From Neodontobutis hainanensis (lineage: Eukaryota > Chordata > Actinopteri > Gobiiformes > Odontobutidae): DNA of 64,000 nucleotides. A model generated the notes under the pieces. That model saw only the letters and a list, made by a program, of their open reading frames with translations, made no database searches and was not told the origin of the DNA. A program made the translations under genes and the position numbers. The stretch lies in assembly GCA_024349245.1 (NCBI GenBank), contig JALDNG010000023.1, forward strand, positions 1,157,501 through 1,221,500, written 5' to 3'. Below, one piece after another: positions 14,701 to 26,486 of this stretch (position 1 is the first letter of the stretch; the number at the start of each line of letters is the position of its first letter).

Positions 14701-17700
14701 TCCTTACTTGCAGTAACGTCATAGAGCCGGTCACTGTGCAGCGGCCCCACGCTGGACAAACAAAAAGAATGATTCAGAAAAGGTGGCAAACAGTTACTAT
14801 CATTCACTATTACCGTAGTTTATCAAACCTTTCGAACATGGCATCAATATAAAATGAAGGGAATACATTTTAAACAACTTTTTTGTGCTTGTTTATTTTC
14901 CTAACACATGACCAGGCCATCTCATACCTGTATACACCCATCTCATTGGTAGCCACAGTAATTAGAGGCGCTGTGGCTCCTCTTTCAGTGATGGAAATCT
15001 CAACCCCTTGTAGCTCTGGTGACACTTTGCCTTCCAGGAAGAGACCTGCCCGACCCGTGATGTCTACCAGCCGACCTGGACATGACTCTGGCAAAATAAT
15101 GGGTCATTGATACGCTTCTTCTTGCAAAAGCTAAAGTCTCTCTCACTCACACGCATAAAAATAGTAAGAAGATTTCAGATTTACCTCCAGTTATTGTGGC
15201 TTCTACTTCAGGAGGGTAGAAGAGCAGCTCCTTAGAAGATGGGGTCACTGTGATTTTCTCTCCAGCTCTTTACAGTAATACAGTAAATGGTTACTTTTAT
15301 CACATGGGAGTAAATATTTGTTCATGTGGTTTATAAAGTATCTGTGCATAATTATATAGCTAAAATAAATAGCTTACCTGGCCCAGTAAGAGAACTCATA
15401 ATGGAAGGGGCCTGTTAGTTCATCTGCCTTTTCCTGTATAGGAGGACTGTCATCTTTAGCTCCTCCATCGTCCTCGGCTGCTCGACGTTCTCGTTCCTGG
15501 CGACGCAGTTGAATTTCCTGCAGCTGTTGCTCTTGTCTCTGCTCCTCCAGGCTGCGCAGTGGACCCAGCACAAGGGCTGGCTCACTCTCAATGGACGATC
15601 TGACAAACAAGAGGAACAACATTTACAACCTGACCTATCTTGAGCTGATATAAAGTAGTTTTATTGAGTGTATTTACTTGATGGTGACTGTAACATCCAT
15701 AATCTTGTCTGTGGTGATAAGACCGGTCATGTGATGGCGCACAGCTGTGAGAGTGAGGATGCTGGGAGCTGAGCTGCAGGATAAGCATAACCAAGTGTTA
15801 TTTTTATTCATTAAAAAAAGAGAGAAACATTGGTTTAAATTTAGTGATACAGGAATTAGCTCATACTTACGTATCATATGTGTAGAAGTCCTGCTCAAAC
15901 TGGTGGCACGAGCGAGGGGTGACTTTGTAAACACCTGGACAAGCCATTTTTAGCTGATTAATTACTTTGCTCCAGTTTTATATTTAGGTAAGTCTGACAC
16001 AGACCTTTTGGCTCAAGTGCTGTACTCTAACTATGCACAAGGGAACAGTTGGTACACTTGCATTATTCTTTCCTCGGTATGCAAACTATGTTCAGCTAAT
16101 TAGAGGTCAGAGAAATGAACCTCACCAGGCTTGGAGAGACAGAAGCGGTTGACTCCTTTAGAGAGGTTGTATACGCCAACATTCTCGGGTTTGGTGCCAT
16201 CTTGGAAGAACTCCTGAACAATGAAATGAGAATGTCTTAAAAGAGAGGTTCAACATTTAACATCTTTTAGAATTTTTTTTAGACACAAATTAAGGCTTAT
16301 GATATTAACCAGAGTAATGGCATGTGAAAGAGAACAGCGCAGGATGTAGCCAATCTGTCTGAACTCCACACCCAACACGTCTGAGTCCAAAACCTCCACC
16401 TCCATGGACTTGTGTTTCCAGCACCACTCCTCATGAGAAATGCCCACTGTTTAATAAAACAGGAGAACAACTTACTCAGTAAAACATGCTCGTGCAAATA
16501 GCGGTCACAACGTTCAGAAAACTAAAAGCCACCATTATTGAGATTAACGGAGCCAACTTTAACAAACATTTAAGAGTAAACGTGCAAACTCAACTCTCAA
16601 AACAGACTGTGTGCATCTGACTGTTTAGTGAGATGGATGGAGCAACAGAAGGCATTGAAACACTGGCTAAACAATGTGTACATCACAATGATTCTATCAA
16701 ATACCAATTACAGATAAAATCTGGATAAACCTAAAATATTCATATTAAAAAAAACACTAAAAATCTAACAAAACATAGGCAAGTATTGTTATAGACAACC
16801 CATGAAACCACAAGGAAATGGAATTTAATATTGGTTAAAAGTATGTTGTTACTCATTTCCAACCTTTATATTTTCCTGGCAAGACGTTGTCAAAAGAGAA
16901 GCTGAGGATATCACTGCTGCCGGACAGAGCCACGCTTCTTCTCTCTCCCTGACGGCTAACTGGCTGAAGGGTTACCGAAAGGTCGTCACAGGAAGCTGGT
17001 CAAGCAAGATCCATTAAATCACTTCATCAAAATGTATACATATAACTACTGTTACAGCACATAGCCATTTTTGCAGCATAGCTTTCTGAACTTCACTATA
17101 ATCATTAAATGTACCTAGACAGTAAACCTTTCCAGAGACAGAAGCCATGAACTGTGTGAACAGCAGGTCTGTGAGGGGTCGGTCCGCTAGGGAGACCTTG
17201 AGCACTTGAGGCTGCAGTGCTAGGCCTGCTTTCACCTCTGCCTCAGGGAGAGACACCTGAGTACACAGAAAAAATAAATGGTTTTAGATAAAAAGGTCAT
17301 GTCATGTTATACCTTTTAATCTATTGAACTTAGATTGGATTTGTTCTCAATGATAATACCCAGCCTGGAACTTACATGGGCACTGTAATCTCCAGGTTTG
17401 GCCTGGAAGCAGAAGCCCCCCTGAGGATCAGAGTCAATGGTGCGGCTTGCTGTCCCATCTTGACCTTGCTGTGTTAGTGTGACCTTATAGCGACCTTGCT
17501 GTTTTATGCCCTCGGGCAAGCGGCTGAGGGAAATCTGCCCACAAACACTAAATCTATTGGAAGTCCAGAAAAAGACTTTTAGCAGTATTGTAGAGATAGT
17601 TTATAATATAAAAATGTTAACTGTTTGGCAGACTATCACATTAAAAAAGCAGCAAATACCATACATACCCTGCAGTAATAATATCAGGAAGTTGAGGCGT

Positions 17701-20644
17701 GTTTGGGGCAATTTTCACTGTAATTGGCTCAAAGAACATGAGCTCCTTGTTGACGCGAATTGTATAGGTACCAGCTGTCATATTTTCTAAACGGAAAGAA
17801 CCATCTTCCTTCGTAATGACTGAAAACATAGAATCACAAAGTATGTCGTTTGTCTAATTCATATTAATACAATATTAAAATGGGCCTTGAGTGAATATCT
17901 ACCTTTAATCTGGTTGTTGAGGGACACTGTAGCATCTGGTAAACCCTCCCCAGCAACACTGTTCAGAACTCTTCCAGTCACAGAGAACCCCATGACACGG
18001 AAGATTGGCTTAAGAGACATTTGGGTTTATTTGTAAAAAAATAAATAAATAAAAAAAACTTGCATCAAAATGAAAGTACAGATATAAATATGTATTTTTA
18101 CCTCTAGTTTCAAACTGTTGTGCTCAACCTTAAAATTAAGTCTGGAGGGAGCAACATCAAACGTTATCCTTTCTCCTCTATAGAAAGGCACCTGATGAAT
18201 GACACATACCGAAAATCTTGTAAAACATATCATTAAAATTGACTGTGGCATTTTTATTATTCACAATATTTTTTCTCAAGTAACATACCACAGTGTACTC
18301 TCCACTGGCGAGTGAGGGAAAAGAGAATGTGCCATCTTCCCTGGACAAAGCGCTACACAGAAAAACTAGAGAACTGTCCCCAGACTCTGCCCCGTCCACT
18401 GGTGATGCGTTACAGCCACTAATATCCTATCATTTGTTCACACCAAAAAAGATTTAGATGGTCAATTGTTGATTAAAATTATAGCACAATACATTCTGTA
18501 CTATTGTATTCAGAAATTGAAATTCTAAATTACAAATGTTAAAACTATTTTATGATGCATTTACCAATAACGCAAAAACTAAAAAAAAGCTATTAAGACT
18601 CAGTGCTATAAATGTAACATACCTCTTTCTTTACTGTGGCTGAATATAGTAGGAAGGTGACCTCTTTCATGGGCTCTCCATCACTGCGGACCTCTCCTGA
18701 GACATCGTACCCTCCCACCACCAGATGGGCGGCGGCTGGTGCATTAGCATTGGAAACGTGCACTGATGTAGTACTCTACAAAAAGGCAGCAAAGGTCACC
18801 AATGGCGATGCACAAGGGTCAAAAAATGGCCTTGTCAACCACAGTTTGAGTACTGGTGGGTATCATTAGTTTTAAACCCACTGACAAGAAACATTTTGTG
18901 AGCTAAGGAAGGAGATGAACGAGCATGTTGCCTAGAGATATCCTTCATTGTTTTAATAAACTGGTTCTATGTCTTGTCACTATACATAACTACATCACTA
19001 AATACAGTTAATACTTTTTTGGGATATTACTATTAGGAAGTTAAAGTTCCAAGAAAAGAATCTCATAAAATTAAAATGTAACTGTGTGTAAATATTACAT
19101 TTTACTCACAGTAAACCTCTAAGATTGAACCCATGTTTGGAATACTTAAAGAAAAAAAAGAAAAAAAGAAAAATCACCTGCTCCAGAGTCCAGGAAGGAT
19201 GTGAAGCTGTAATGTCGTAGCTTCCAGGGAGTACTTTTGAAAAGGTATATCTGTGTATCAAAACAAAAAAAATGAGAATAATATTTAAAGCAATGTATGA
19301 CACACTTCTGCAGAGAGTGACCACTCACTTTCCTCCAGGCTGTGTGACAACACTCTGGAGCTTATCCTCAGTTCCCGCCCTGGACAGTGTGATCTCCACA
19401 CCTGCTGGACCCAGGAGATGGCCCTTACTGAGAACCTGGGCATTAGAAGATACATTAGGAGTAGGGCATTTCATTTAGGGGTTCTTAAGACATTATATAT
19501 AAATAACACAAGCAAAAGATATAGAAATATAACACATAAAAAGCTCACCGCTCCTGAGACGGAGAAACCAGTAAAGACAAAGTTAATGTCTTCTTCTTTA
19601 GTACAGATGTCGTTGACCCCATCTATATGGAGGTCAACAGTGGTAGGCTCTGATGAAAGTCAGGGGAAAAAAAAGATTTTGTACATATAACAACAACAAC
19701 ATATGTTTCTGTCTTTACATCAAATAACCTGAATATTAAGATACAGTAGTGGTGCCTTACCAAAGCTCCAGCCGAGTGGAGGTTCAATCTTTAAAACAAA
19801 ATCTCCCTGAGTAAAAAACAAAACGGAGATTGGGTGTGGGTAAGAGTGTGAATAGAAAGCTGACCTGAATATTAACGAGTGTACTACCTTGTCATAGAGA
19901 GGGATCATGAAATAGCCATTGATCGGAGCACAATCTGTTTGATATTTTAGAGATCCTTGTTTGGTGTATAGTTTTATCTGTGAATAACAGGACATCAAAT
20001 TTAATTTAACATAGCAAAAAAACTGATATTGTATGAACTCTAAATGCCCAAGGAATAAACAGACATATCAAGACCAGACAGATCTGTCTCTCTTTACTTG
20101 TTTCACTAATTGGCCAACTGGCTAATCCTAAAGAGCCTATGAATAAAGAGGGATTAGGACTGTGGTCTCCCACCTCATGTCCCTTCACCTTAAACCCCAA
20201 ACAGCTCTTTTAATATTGTGTCATACTTCCCTGATGTTTCACTGAACATTTTCTGCAGATGAATACTAGGATAAGCAAACACGAAGTTGCTCCAAACTCA
20301 TGGCAAATTTAATTTTTTGGCTGATATAGTTCTTTGTTGAATATGAAGACCGGCCCTAATGATTCATAAAAACTGCTGCTGTGATAGTTTCATTCAAAAT
20401 TGTCAGTCATTAGTTAACCTTCAGGAGTTTGCAGGCGATCACCTGGCTAGCTTAGCTGCTAGCTCACCGGAGTATTTGCACTCTCACCTCGATTAAGGAG
20501 TAATTGATTTCTACGTCAGACTTCACAAATCCCCCACATGCAACCACGATGTCATCTGCAGACGCGGATAAAAACTGAGAATAGATAATACAAAACAAAA
20601 TCCAAAGCGAACCCCATGTCAGCGCGGATAGTAATTCTCAACAT
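11425..20644 (-). CDS. nomo: Nodal modulator (NOMO), ER membrane protein
   Basis: NOMO is a type I ER membrane glycoprotein with a chain of immunoglobulin-like/carboxypeptidase-regulatory folds; it forms a complex with NCLN and TMEM147 at the multipass translocon. Thirty-one exons read on the minus strand: 20488-20644, 19888-19977, 19761-19806, 19549-19649, 19329-19435, 19178-19250, 18623-18775, 18289-18426, 18102-18191, 17903-18008, 17669-17819, 17376-17553, 17115-17256, 16864-16995, 16310-16446, 16126-16213, 15871-15934, 15678-15773, 15378-15599, 15185-15267, 14928-15087, 14625-14751, 13996-14109, 13785-13912, 13569-13710, 13251-13334, 12697-12807, 12512-12613, 11979-12098, 11789-11881, 11425-11556. 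Landmarks are CGGFVKSDVEINYSLIE (exon 1), PFYRGERITFDVAPSRL (exon 9), the membrane segment IALPLTLLLLLA (exon 30) and a basic RQAKRQKSRRI tail. The exons total 3667 nt, one base more than a 1221-residue frame (human about 1222). The surplus base lies in exon 1, between the only ATGs (20644, 20617) and the mature protein. Confidence 0.95.
11726..11770. repeat. (AT)n microsatellite in last nomo intron
   Basis: About 45 bp of uninterrupted AT dinucleotide lies between the last two nomo exons and ends 18 bp from the donor site of exon 30. It is probably length-variable between individuals. Confidence 0.95.
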
Positions 20645-20800
20645 TTTGGCTGACCGATTTTTCGATGAGCACAGCACGCTGCCTCCGGTTCCGCATCAGC
20701 TGTCACCGTCCAACTACACCGCGGCGGAGCAGCGACCTCTGCAGCATCGGACGTGGTATAGCAACATGTCCAGTTAGTAGGCAAATAAAAAAATATGTAA
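20645..20800 (-). promoter_or_regulatory. Probable nomo promoter and 5' UTR
   Basis: The sequence just upstream of the nomo start is locally GC-rich (for example the ACACCGCGGCGGAGC region near 20714-20732) in otherwise AT-rich DNA, as expected of a CpG-type housekeeping promoter. Only about 680 bp separate this gene from the tmc7 stop codon, so the promoter must be compact or overlap the tmc7 3' UTR. No TATA box is evident. A minus-strand AATAAA (TTTATT at 20832-20837) could be the tmc7 poly(A) signal, which would place tmc7 transcript ends immediately upstream of nomo. Confidence 0.4.
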
Positions 20801-21324
20801 AGCATACTAAATAATTTTCAGAAAATCTGCGTTTATTTTATGTTTAGATAGTCAAACGACATAACCAAGCAACCAAGTCACCATAGTATAAAAGGCACAT
20901 TATAAAAATAAAACATATGATCCTTTTCAATAAAACTAAACACACCTTCAATGCAAGACATTTGTAACAAAATACCAACAATGTCTGTAATATTGGACAT
21001 TGAATATAGTAGCTAAAACGTTTAAAAGCAAATAAACTATGAATGTATAACCAGATAAGATGTAGTTTTACTACACAGAAAAGTGCAAAGAAAATCCAGA
21101 TGTCAGTAGTAATTGAAATCCTTCTTAGAAGGAAGATGTGACAATAAACACTGATACAAACACATCAAAAATATCAAATTGGCTACTATTATTTAGATTT
21201 CAAATATAATAATAATATTGTTGCATGTTTTTTTCATTGTCATCACAAGACTCATGCTTGTCCACAGGGTCTCCAAAGTTCAATGGCGCTTAAGACAAAT
21301 ACAATTTTGGAGTTTTCCTCTGCT

Positions 21325-24300
21325 TTACACATGTGTGGCAGAGTCAGGATGTGGGTGGCCCAGGAAAACACCTTCACTGAAGTTATTAGCAAAGCTGGTG
21401 TGGTAGCTGGGGCTGCTCCTGCTCGTGTAGACCTGAGATCTGAATCCTGAAGATTTGATGGGTTGAAGCCGCTGAGCCTGACATAGCTTCTCTATAAGGA
21501 AACGCTTGTCTTGTCCTTCCTGTGTTTTAAGATGACAAGCTTTATGATAAATAATATGTATTTTTGCAATAAACACTGCAATTATTTGGTTTAACCTACC
21601 ATTGCTAGCTGGTCTCTCAATTGATTGATAACTCTCTTATATGCTCCAGCCAATGCAATTACATAGAACATAGCCAAACTGCAAAGAAAAATTTAAATTG
21701 TACTTAACGTTAGAGGAAAACTTGATGTGACAATCTTGAAATTCTCCTTTGTAGCACATACCAAGTAAATACAAAAAGACAGACAGCAAATGCCTCAGAC
21801 GAGAGTGTATACATGAGAGTTTTTACTCCACTGGGAAACTGAGCTATTGTAACTGGAAGCACTTGCCAGGACGTGTTGTAGCTAACAAAAGGTCCACATG
21901 CTTGTGAACTGTTTATCCTGCAACGCAAAAGAAAATAATGAAGGACTGAAGGAAGATAACAAAAAAAAGGTATATTTTAGTTATAAATACAATATTAGGT
22001 TACTTACTGTGCTACACCAACAATGACAGGGAGAGAAGCCAAAGCCAGGCCTATCAGCAGGACACCAAGAAAAAAGAAGTTTGAACTTGAAGCTCTAAAT
22101 GGACGTGTGGCTGGGCGGCAGTTGTTTATCAATGACACCTGACAAAAGTAGAACATTTCATTTCCACACTGTAACATGAGCTGAGCATATTATAATTGAG
22201 GCTAAGAGGCAATTTAACTGATGTGACCTATGGAAAATTGATTAACCTTTTTGATGTAGAAAATGAAGAAGTACTTTATTGTGCAGATAGCAGGCAGTAT
22301 TGGGCAGTAGAATGTGCCGATCCAGCAGATAGTCTGACCATAAACAATTTCTAATACATTTTGAGGGATTGCAAACTCCTGTTGTCCCCACCACTTAGCA
22401 AGGCCACAATTGCAGTACTGCACGATCAGCCTAATCCAGGTAAAGAAGCAGTGACCACACATTTAGTTTAGGATTAACATTGCTTATGCCTTAGCAAAGT
22501 GTAGACTTACTTTCTAGGAAACTCAACAAAAACAGTGTTAGCAAAAATAATTATGAAGTCAAATATGGCGAGTTTGTACATCTCCTGGCCTACACGTGTC
22601 TCCCAACACTGCAAACAAGGAAACAAAGTTTGAATATTAGATATTAAGTACATTTCTATAAAAACAGCCAAGTCTACAATGTTCTCATAAATGACTTACA
22701 GAATAAAGCACATGGTTGTAGCCACAAACACAGGGACCCTCAGTACATTTTGTGATTTGAGACCAGAGAGAGTAAAGTAAAACTCCAATACTGGTCAAAC
22801 GCATGAAGACACACCTGGGACCAAAGATAAAGTTAACTTAAAAAAATATTATACAGTGAACAATTGTGAGACTAAAAAGAAAAGAACCTCATGAGAGTGA
22901 AGCGAATCTCAAAAGCAGGGGAGTAGTCCTCAAAGTTGATAATAAGTGAGAAGAGTAGTGGTGTCAAGAAGTTGGCAAATGTAATGACAATTGATGGCAG
23001 ATACTCGTAGATGAGATCCACAATAACGTTTTCCTGTATTCCATTATTAGAACAAAGTTAAATAATGTTTTTCATAACAAAAATTGTAAAATAAAAAAGC
23101 AGTAGTACCTTTTTATTATCCATTTGTGCTTTCTGGGAGACAATTGTGGCCATATAAATGCTATAGAAGCATGCAATGAGCACACAAATGACAAAAAGGT
23201 TTAGAATAAGGCGTATGATGTAAATTCGACACCTCTCTCCTTTAGTGCGGTCTGCTATTTTTTGTTTGATCCTCTCCTCCTCTAAGTCGGTCTGTGGCAA
23301 CAAAGGCAGAAAAATATTGGTTTGGAGTGACGTGTGCATACATGCATACCAACAATTTTACCTTGCACCCAACATCTATTACATAATTAATTTTGATTTA
23401 CTTTGAGCTCATAGTGTAGACTGCTCCTCTTAAGCCTTGCCGCATTTTCATTGGTGATGCAAAAGTCCCAACCAGCAAAGACTTTGTTGCAAAAACTCTG
23501 AAATCGATCCTGATCTTGAACCAGGTTACGTTTGAACCCTGTGGCTGATCTTTGGAATATAAGATACATAGTTAATCTTATTCTTTATCCATTACCAACT
23601 TTTTAAATTTAACTGTAGAAAAAAGTTTGCAATTCTAGTACCTTTTTACAATCCAAATGAGGCTGAGAAAAAGGTAAGCTATAGTGATCAATAAATAGGC
23701 CAGCGGCACATTGTACGTAAACTTTGGAAAATAAATTTTATCCACTTCATAGAAGCCATAGAAAAGGTAGGTCTGCTCCAAAAAACCCTGTAAATGTAGC
23801 AAAAAGATCAGAGGCTTGAAAAACAAGATGACTTATATTTTAGCATGAAACGTACAGCTAAATGCACTTACTTGTCCAGAGAGCAGATCTGTTATGTGCT
23901 CATGAAAAATGACAAGCCCTTTACGAGAACTACCTGAATACCCACTACACACACTACCTGTACACAATAAAATTAAACAGAAGCAATTAATATTGCACAT
24001 CCTTATTAAACTCTTACAAGCTTGTATTAAATATGCAAACATTTAACAAAATATTCCCCTGACCATCATCTCGGTTGTAGGTGATATTCCCTGAAGCATG
24101 GGGGACTATGATGATGGGCAGAATGACAAAGCAGAACATGAGCAAAAAAATGATGAAGTTGAGCAGGACCAAAAAGCGTAGAAAAGAAAAGTAAGACAAG
24201 ATGCCTGTCCCAAACATCCCTGTAAGATAAAAAAATAAAATAAAAAGTATGTAACAAACGTCATATAAAACACAGAAACAATTAATCACTATGAAATGAT

Positions 24301-25437
24301 TCTCTCTCTCTCACCCTCTATCAAGTGGATGTCTCCTCTCCAGAGCTTCAGAGAACTCGCCCACACCACGGTGTCATCTCTCAACCGCTTCAGATACCTG
24401 CGTGTGCTCTGCCTCCACTGGCTCCAGCTGCTCAGCTGTCCAGCCTTCTCCAGGCGCTGTGCCCTGACAGGTCCCACAGCAACAGTCAATGTTTAGGTTT
24501 AGTTAATAAATGTTAAAGTAAGGAAGTTTTGAGCAAGATATAAAATTAATTTCTACTTGTTGCTGCGTTTCTCAGCCATGCTTTTTGGCAGTTCTCTGAT
24601 GGCTCTCTGCTCTGTCTTCTGATTGTCCTCATGTCTGCTCACTGTACTCACAGTCCCTTTTCCACTGCCAGAGGAGCCAAGCCGAGCTCGAGAGCTGCCT
24701 CTCCGTTTGGATCCACTGGTCGATGACTTCCTGCGGTAAAGCAGAGACTGGTAGCTGGGGAGCTGATCTAATAGTGGGTTACTGGTTACTCTCCCACTGC
24801 GATCAGTGAAAAACACTGCAAATGACAAAGAAATCTCATTAGAACCTATCAAGATAATGTCATATTATAAATTATTCAACTTCTCATTTTAAAATTAGGG
24901 TAAACAGTTGAGGGATATATTCAATAATGCATTTTCATTTCTTAGTATTAATAAAACTAAACTTATACCACTAAAAGTCTTTCTTTAAATAGACTGCCCT
25001 AATAATATTATTAAACTGTTTTGTGAGAAATGACAAAACTATTTAGAGATAAATAGACTGCCCTAATAATATTATTAAACTGCTTTGTGAGAAATGACAA
25101 AACTATTTAGAGATAAAGATGAATAAGTAGCTATAGCTAATAATAAAAAACAATTGTCACTGTAGTATCATGAATAATTTGTGGTCAGATGGGATGACAA
25201 CGAACAATATCATTAATAAATAAAAAACAGTGCTTAGCAAAGATGACTTAAACAAAAAAAACAATAATCAATCACTTAGTTTCAAGGTGTTGGTCTGTCG
25301 GCTACAAGTAAAATTGTGTAATTTCGAGGCTAGCGCTGCTAACCTAGCTCGGCAGCTAAAGTTAGTTCCATTAGTTAAACTTCCACAAAAACAACACAAA
25401 CGCATCGCGCTTGTAGATTACCTGACTCAACCTCCAT
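21325..25437 (-). CDS. tmc7: Transmembrane channel-like protein 7
   Basis: TMC proteins are multi-pass membrane proteins of the anoctamin/TMEM16-like superfamily; TMC1/2 are hair-cell mechanotransduction channels, while the role of TMC7 is less clear. Sixteen exons: 25422-25437, 24557-24815, 24315-24463, 24064-24219, 23872-23957, 23642-23787, 23402-23549, 23109-23291, 22888-23033, 22700-22814, 22511-22608, 22247-22430, 22008-22138, 21762-21917, 21600-21678, 21325-21519. They sum to 2247 nt, or 748 residues, against about 723 in human. Exon phases all agree. TMC7-type landmarks are YFSFLRFLVLLNF, FAGWDFCITNENA and DLEEERIKQKIADRT, plus the TMC signature CWETRVGQEMYKL in exon 11. The final exon extends past the usual RFLIEKLCQAQR end by about 40 residues. 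The ATG at 25437 opens a six-codon first exon. Confidence 0.95.
24990..25117. repeat. Tandem duplication, 64 bp x 2
   Basis: Two adjacent 64-bp copies (24990-25053 and 25054-25117), starting tagactgccctaataatatt, differ at a single base (ACTGTTTTG versus ACTGCTTTG). They lie in the first intron of tmc7. The near identity suggests a recent duplication. Confidence 0.93.
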
Positions 25438-26486
25438 CGTTCCTTATTTAAATCTATAAAACAATGATTTCCTGGATAAAGAGCACTTGTTGTGTTGTGT
25501 AGTCCTCGAGTTTGCAGTCCTGGGAGGTTTCTCTCCAGCTCGCAGGAACAACAGCCTTTTCCACTGCCAACTTCCTGAATAAGACCATGGATCCATTCAG
25601 CCACGATACTCCACCGCTGGGTGGCGCTGTTGTGTCAATGCTGCTGTTTTCCATTTGGTGACAAGCTACAGCACTTATACACGGGCACAGTGACACTATA
25701 AATATATTACATTGACAGCAGACAAAACTGTGACTATTCAAGATAAGGTCGCGTGCAAGACTTATTTAGACTGTATTGTGCAAAGGGTTTATTGATATGC
25801 TTGTGTGATTTGTGGTTACCCAGCCCTCTAATTATGAAGTTAAGAGCTACTTCCTTGTGGACATTGGCCTTATTTGTCTGTCTCACTGCTCTTGGTGCTC
25901 AGTTGGCACAAGGCTATGACTTTTTTAAGACTGTTATCGCTCTGAAACTTCTCCTGAGCAGCCCTGTGTCCTTGTTATCAGCATTCATTTACCAGAAAGG
26001 CAGTTTCTAAACAGACTAATAGAAATGAGATTAGTTCATATTCAAACCATTGTTTTGACTTAGATTTAGAAATGACTTCTCCTTCAGTCTGTTGCCTCAG
26101 ATACATCCTTGACCATGACAGATCTATGCAAATACATGGTCTATATTTCCGCATGTGGCAGAAACCAAACCCCCTGTATGAATTAATGATTGATAGACAT
26201 GGATGAGTAGGCTATATTAAGTTACACATGCTTACCCCTCACAATGTAGCTGTCATTCAGAGCAAACAGCCGCCCGCTTTAACATGTGATGCTACTTAGT
26301 TTAGGTGGATTTTAAAGCTGACTTTGCTACCACTCATATATGTAGGAGTTTATACTAGTGTGTTACATTACATATGGTGTTTTTGTAAAATCTCTTTCCT
26401 GAGGATTAACAACAGACTGAAGAGGTCTGAAAGGAGCGAATTAAAGGATCGCTGAAATACAACTGAAGAATAATTTGACAGAGCTT
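25438..26486. promoter_or_regulatory. Shared upstream region of tmc7 and tmc5
   Basis: The start codons of tmc7 (minus, 25437) and tmc5 (plus, 26487) face away from each other across about 1.05 kb. Both promoters and both 5' UTRs should lie in or near this interval. I see no clear TATA box or CpG-rich core. The segment just before tmc5 (about 26380-26486) has the look of a 5' UTR, and a non-coding 5' exon could also lie here. No coding exon is supported: the plus-strand open frame near 25753 lacks family resemblance. Confidence 0.4.
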
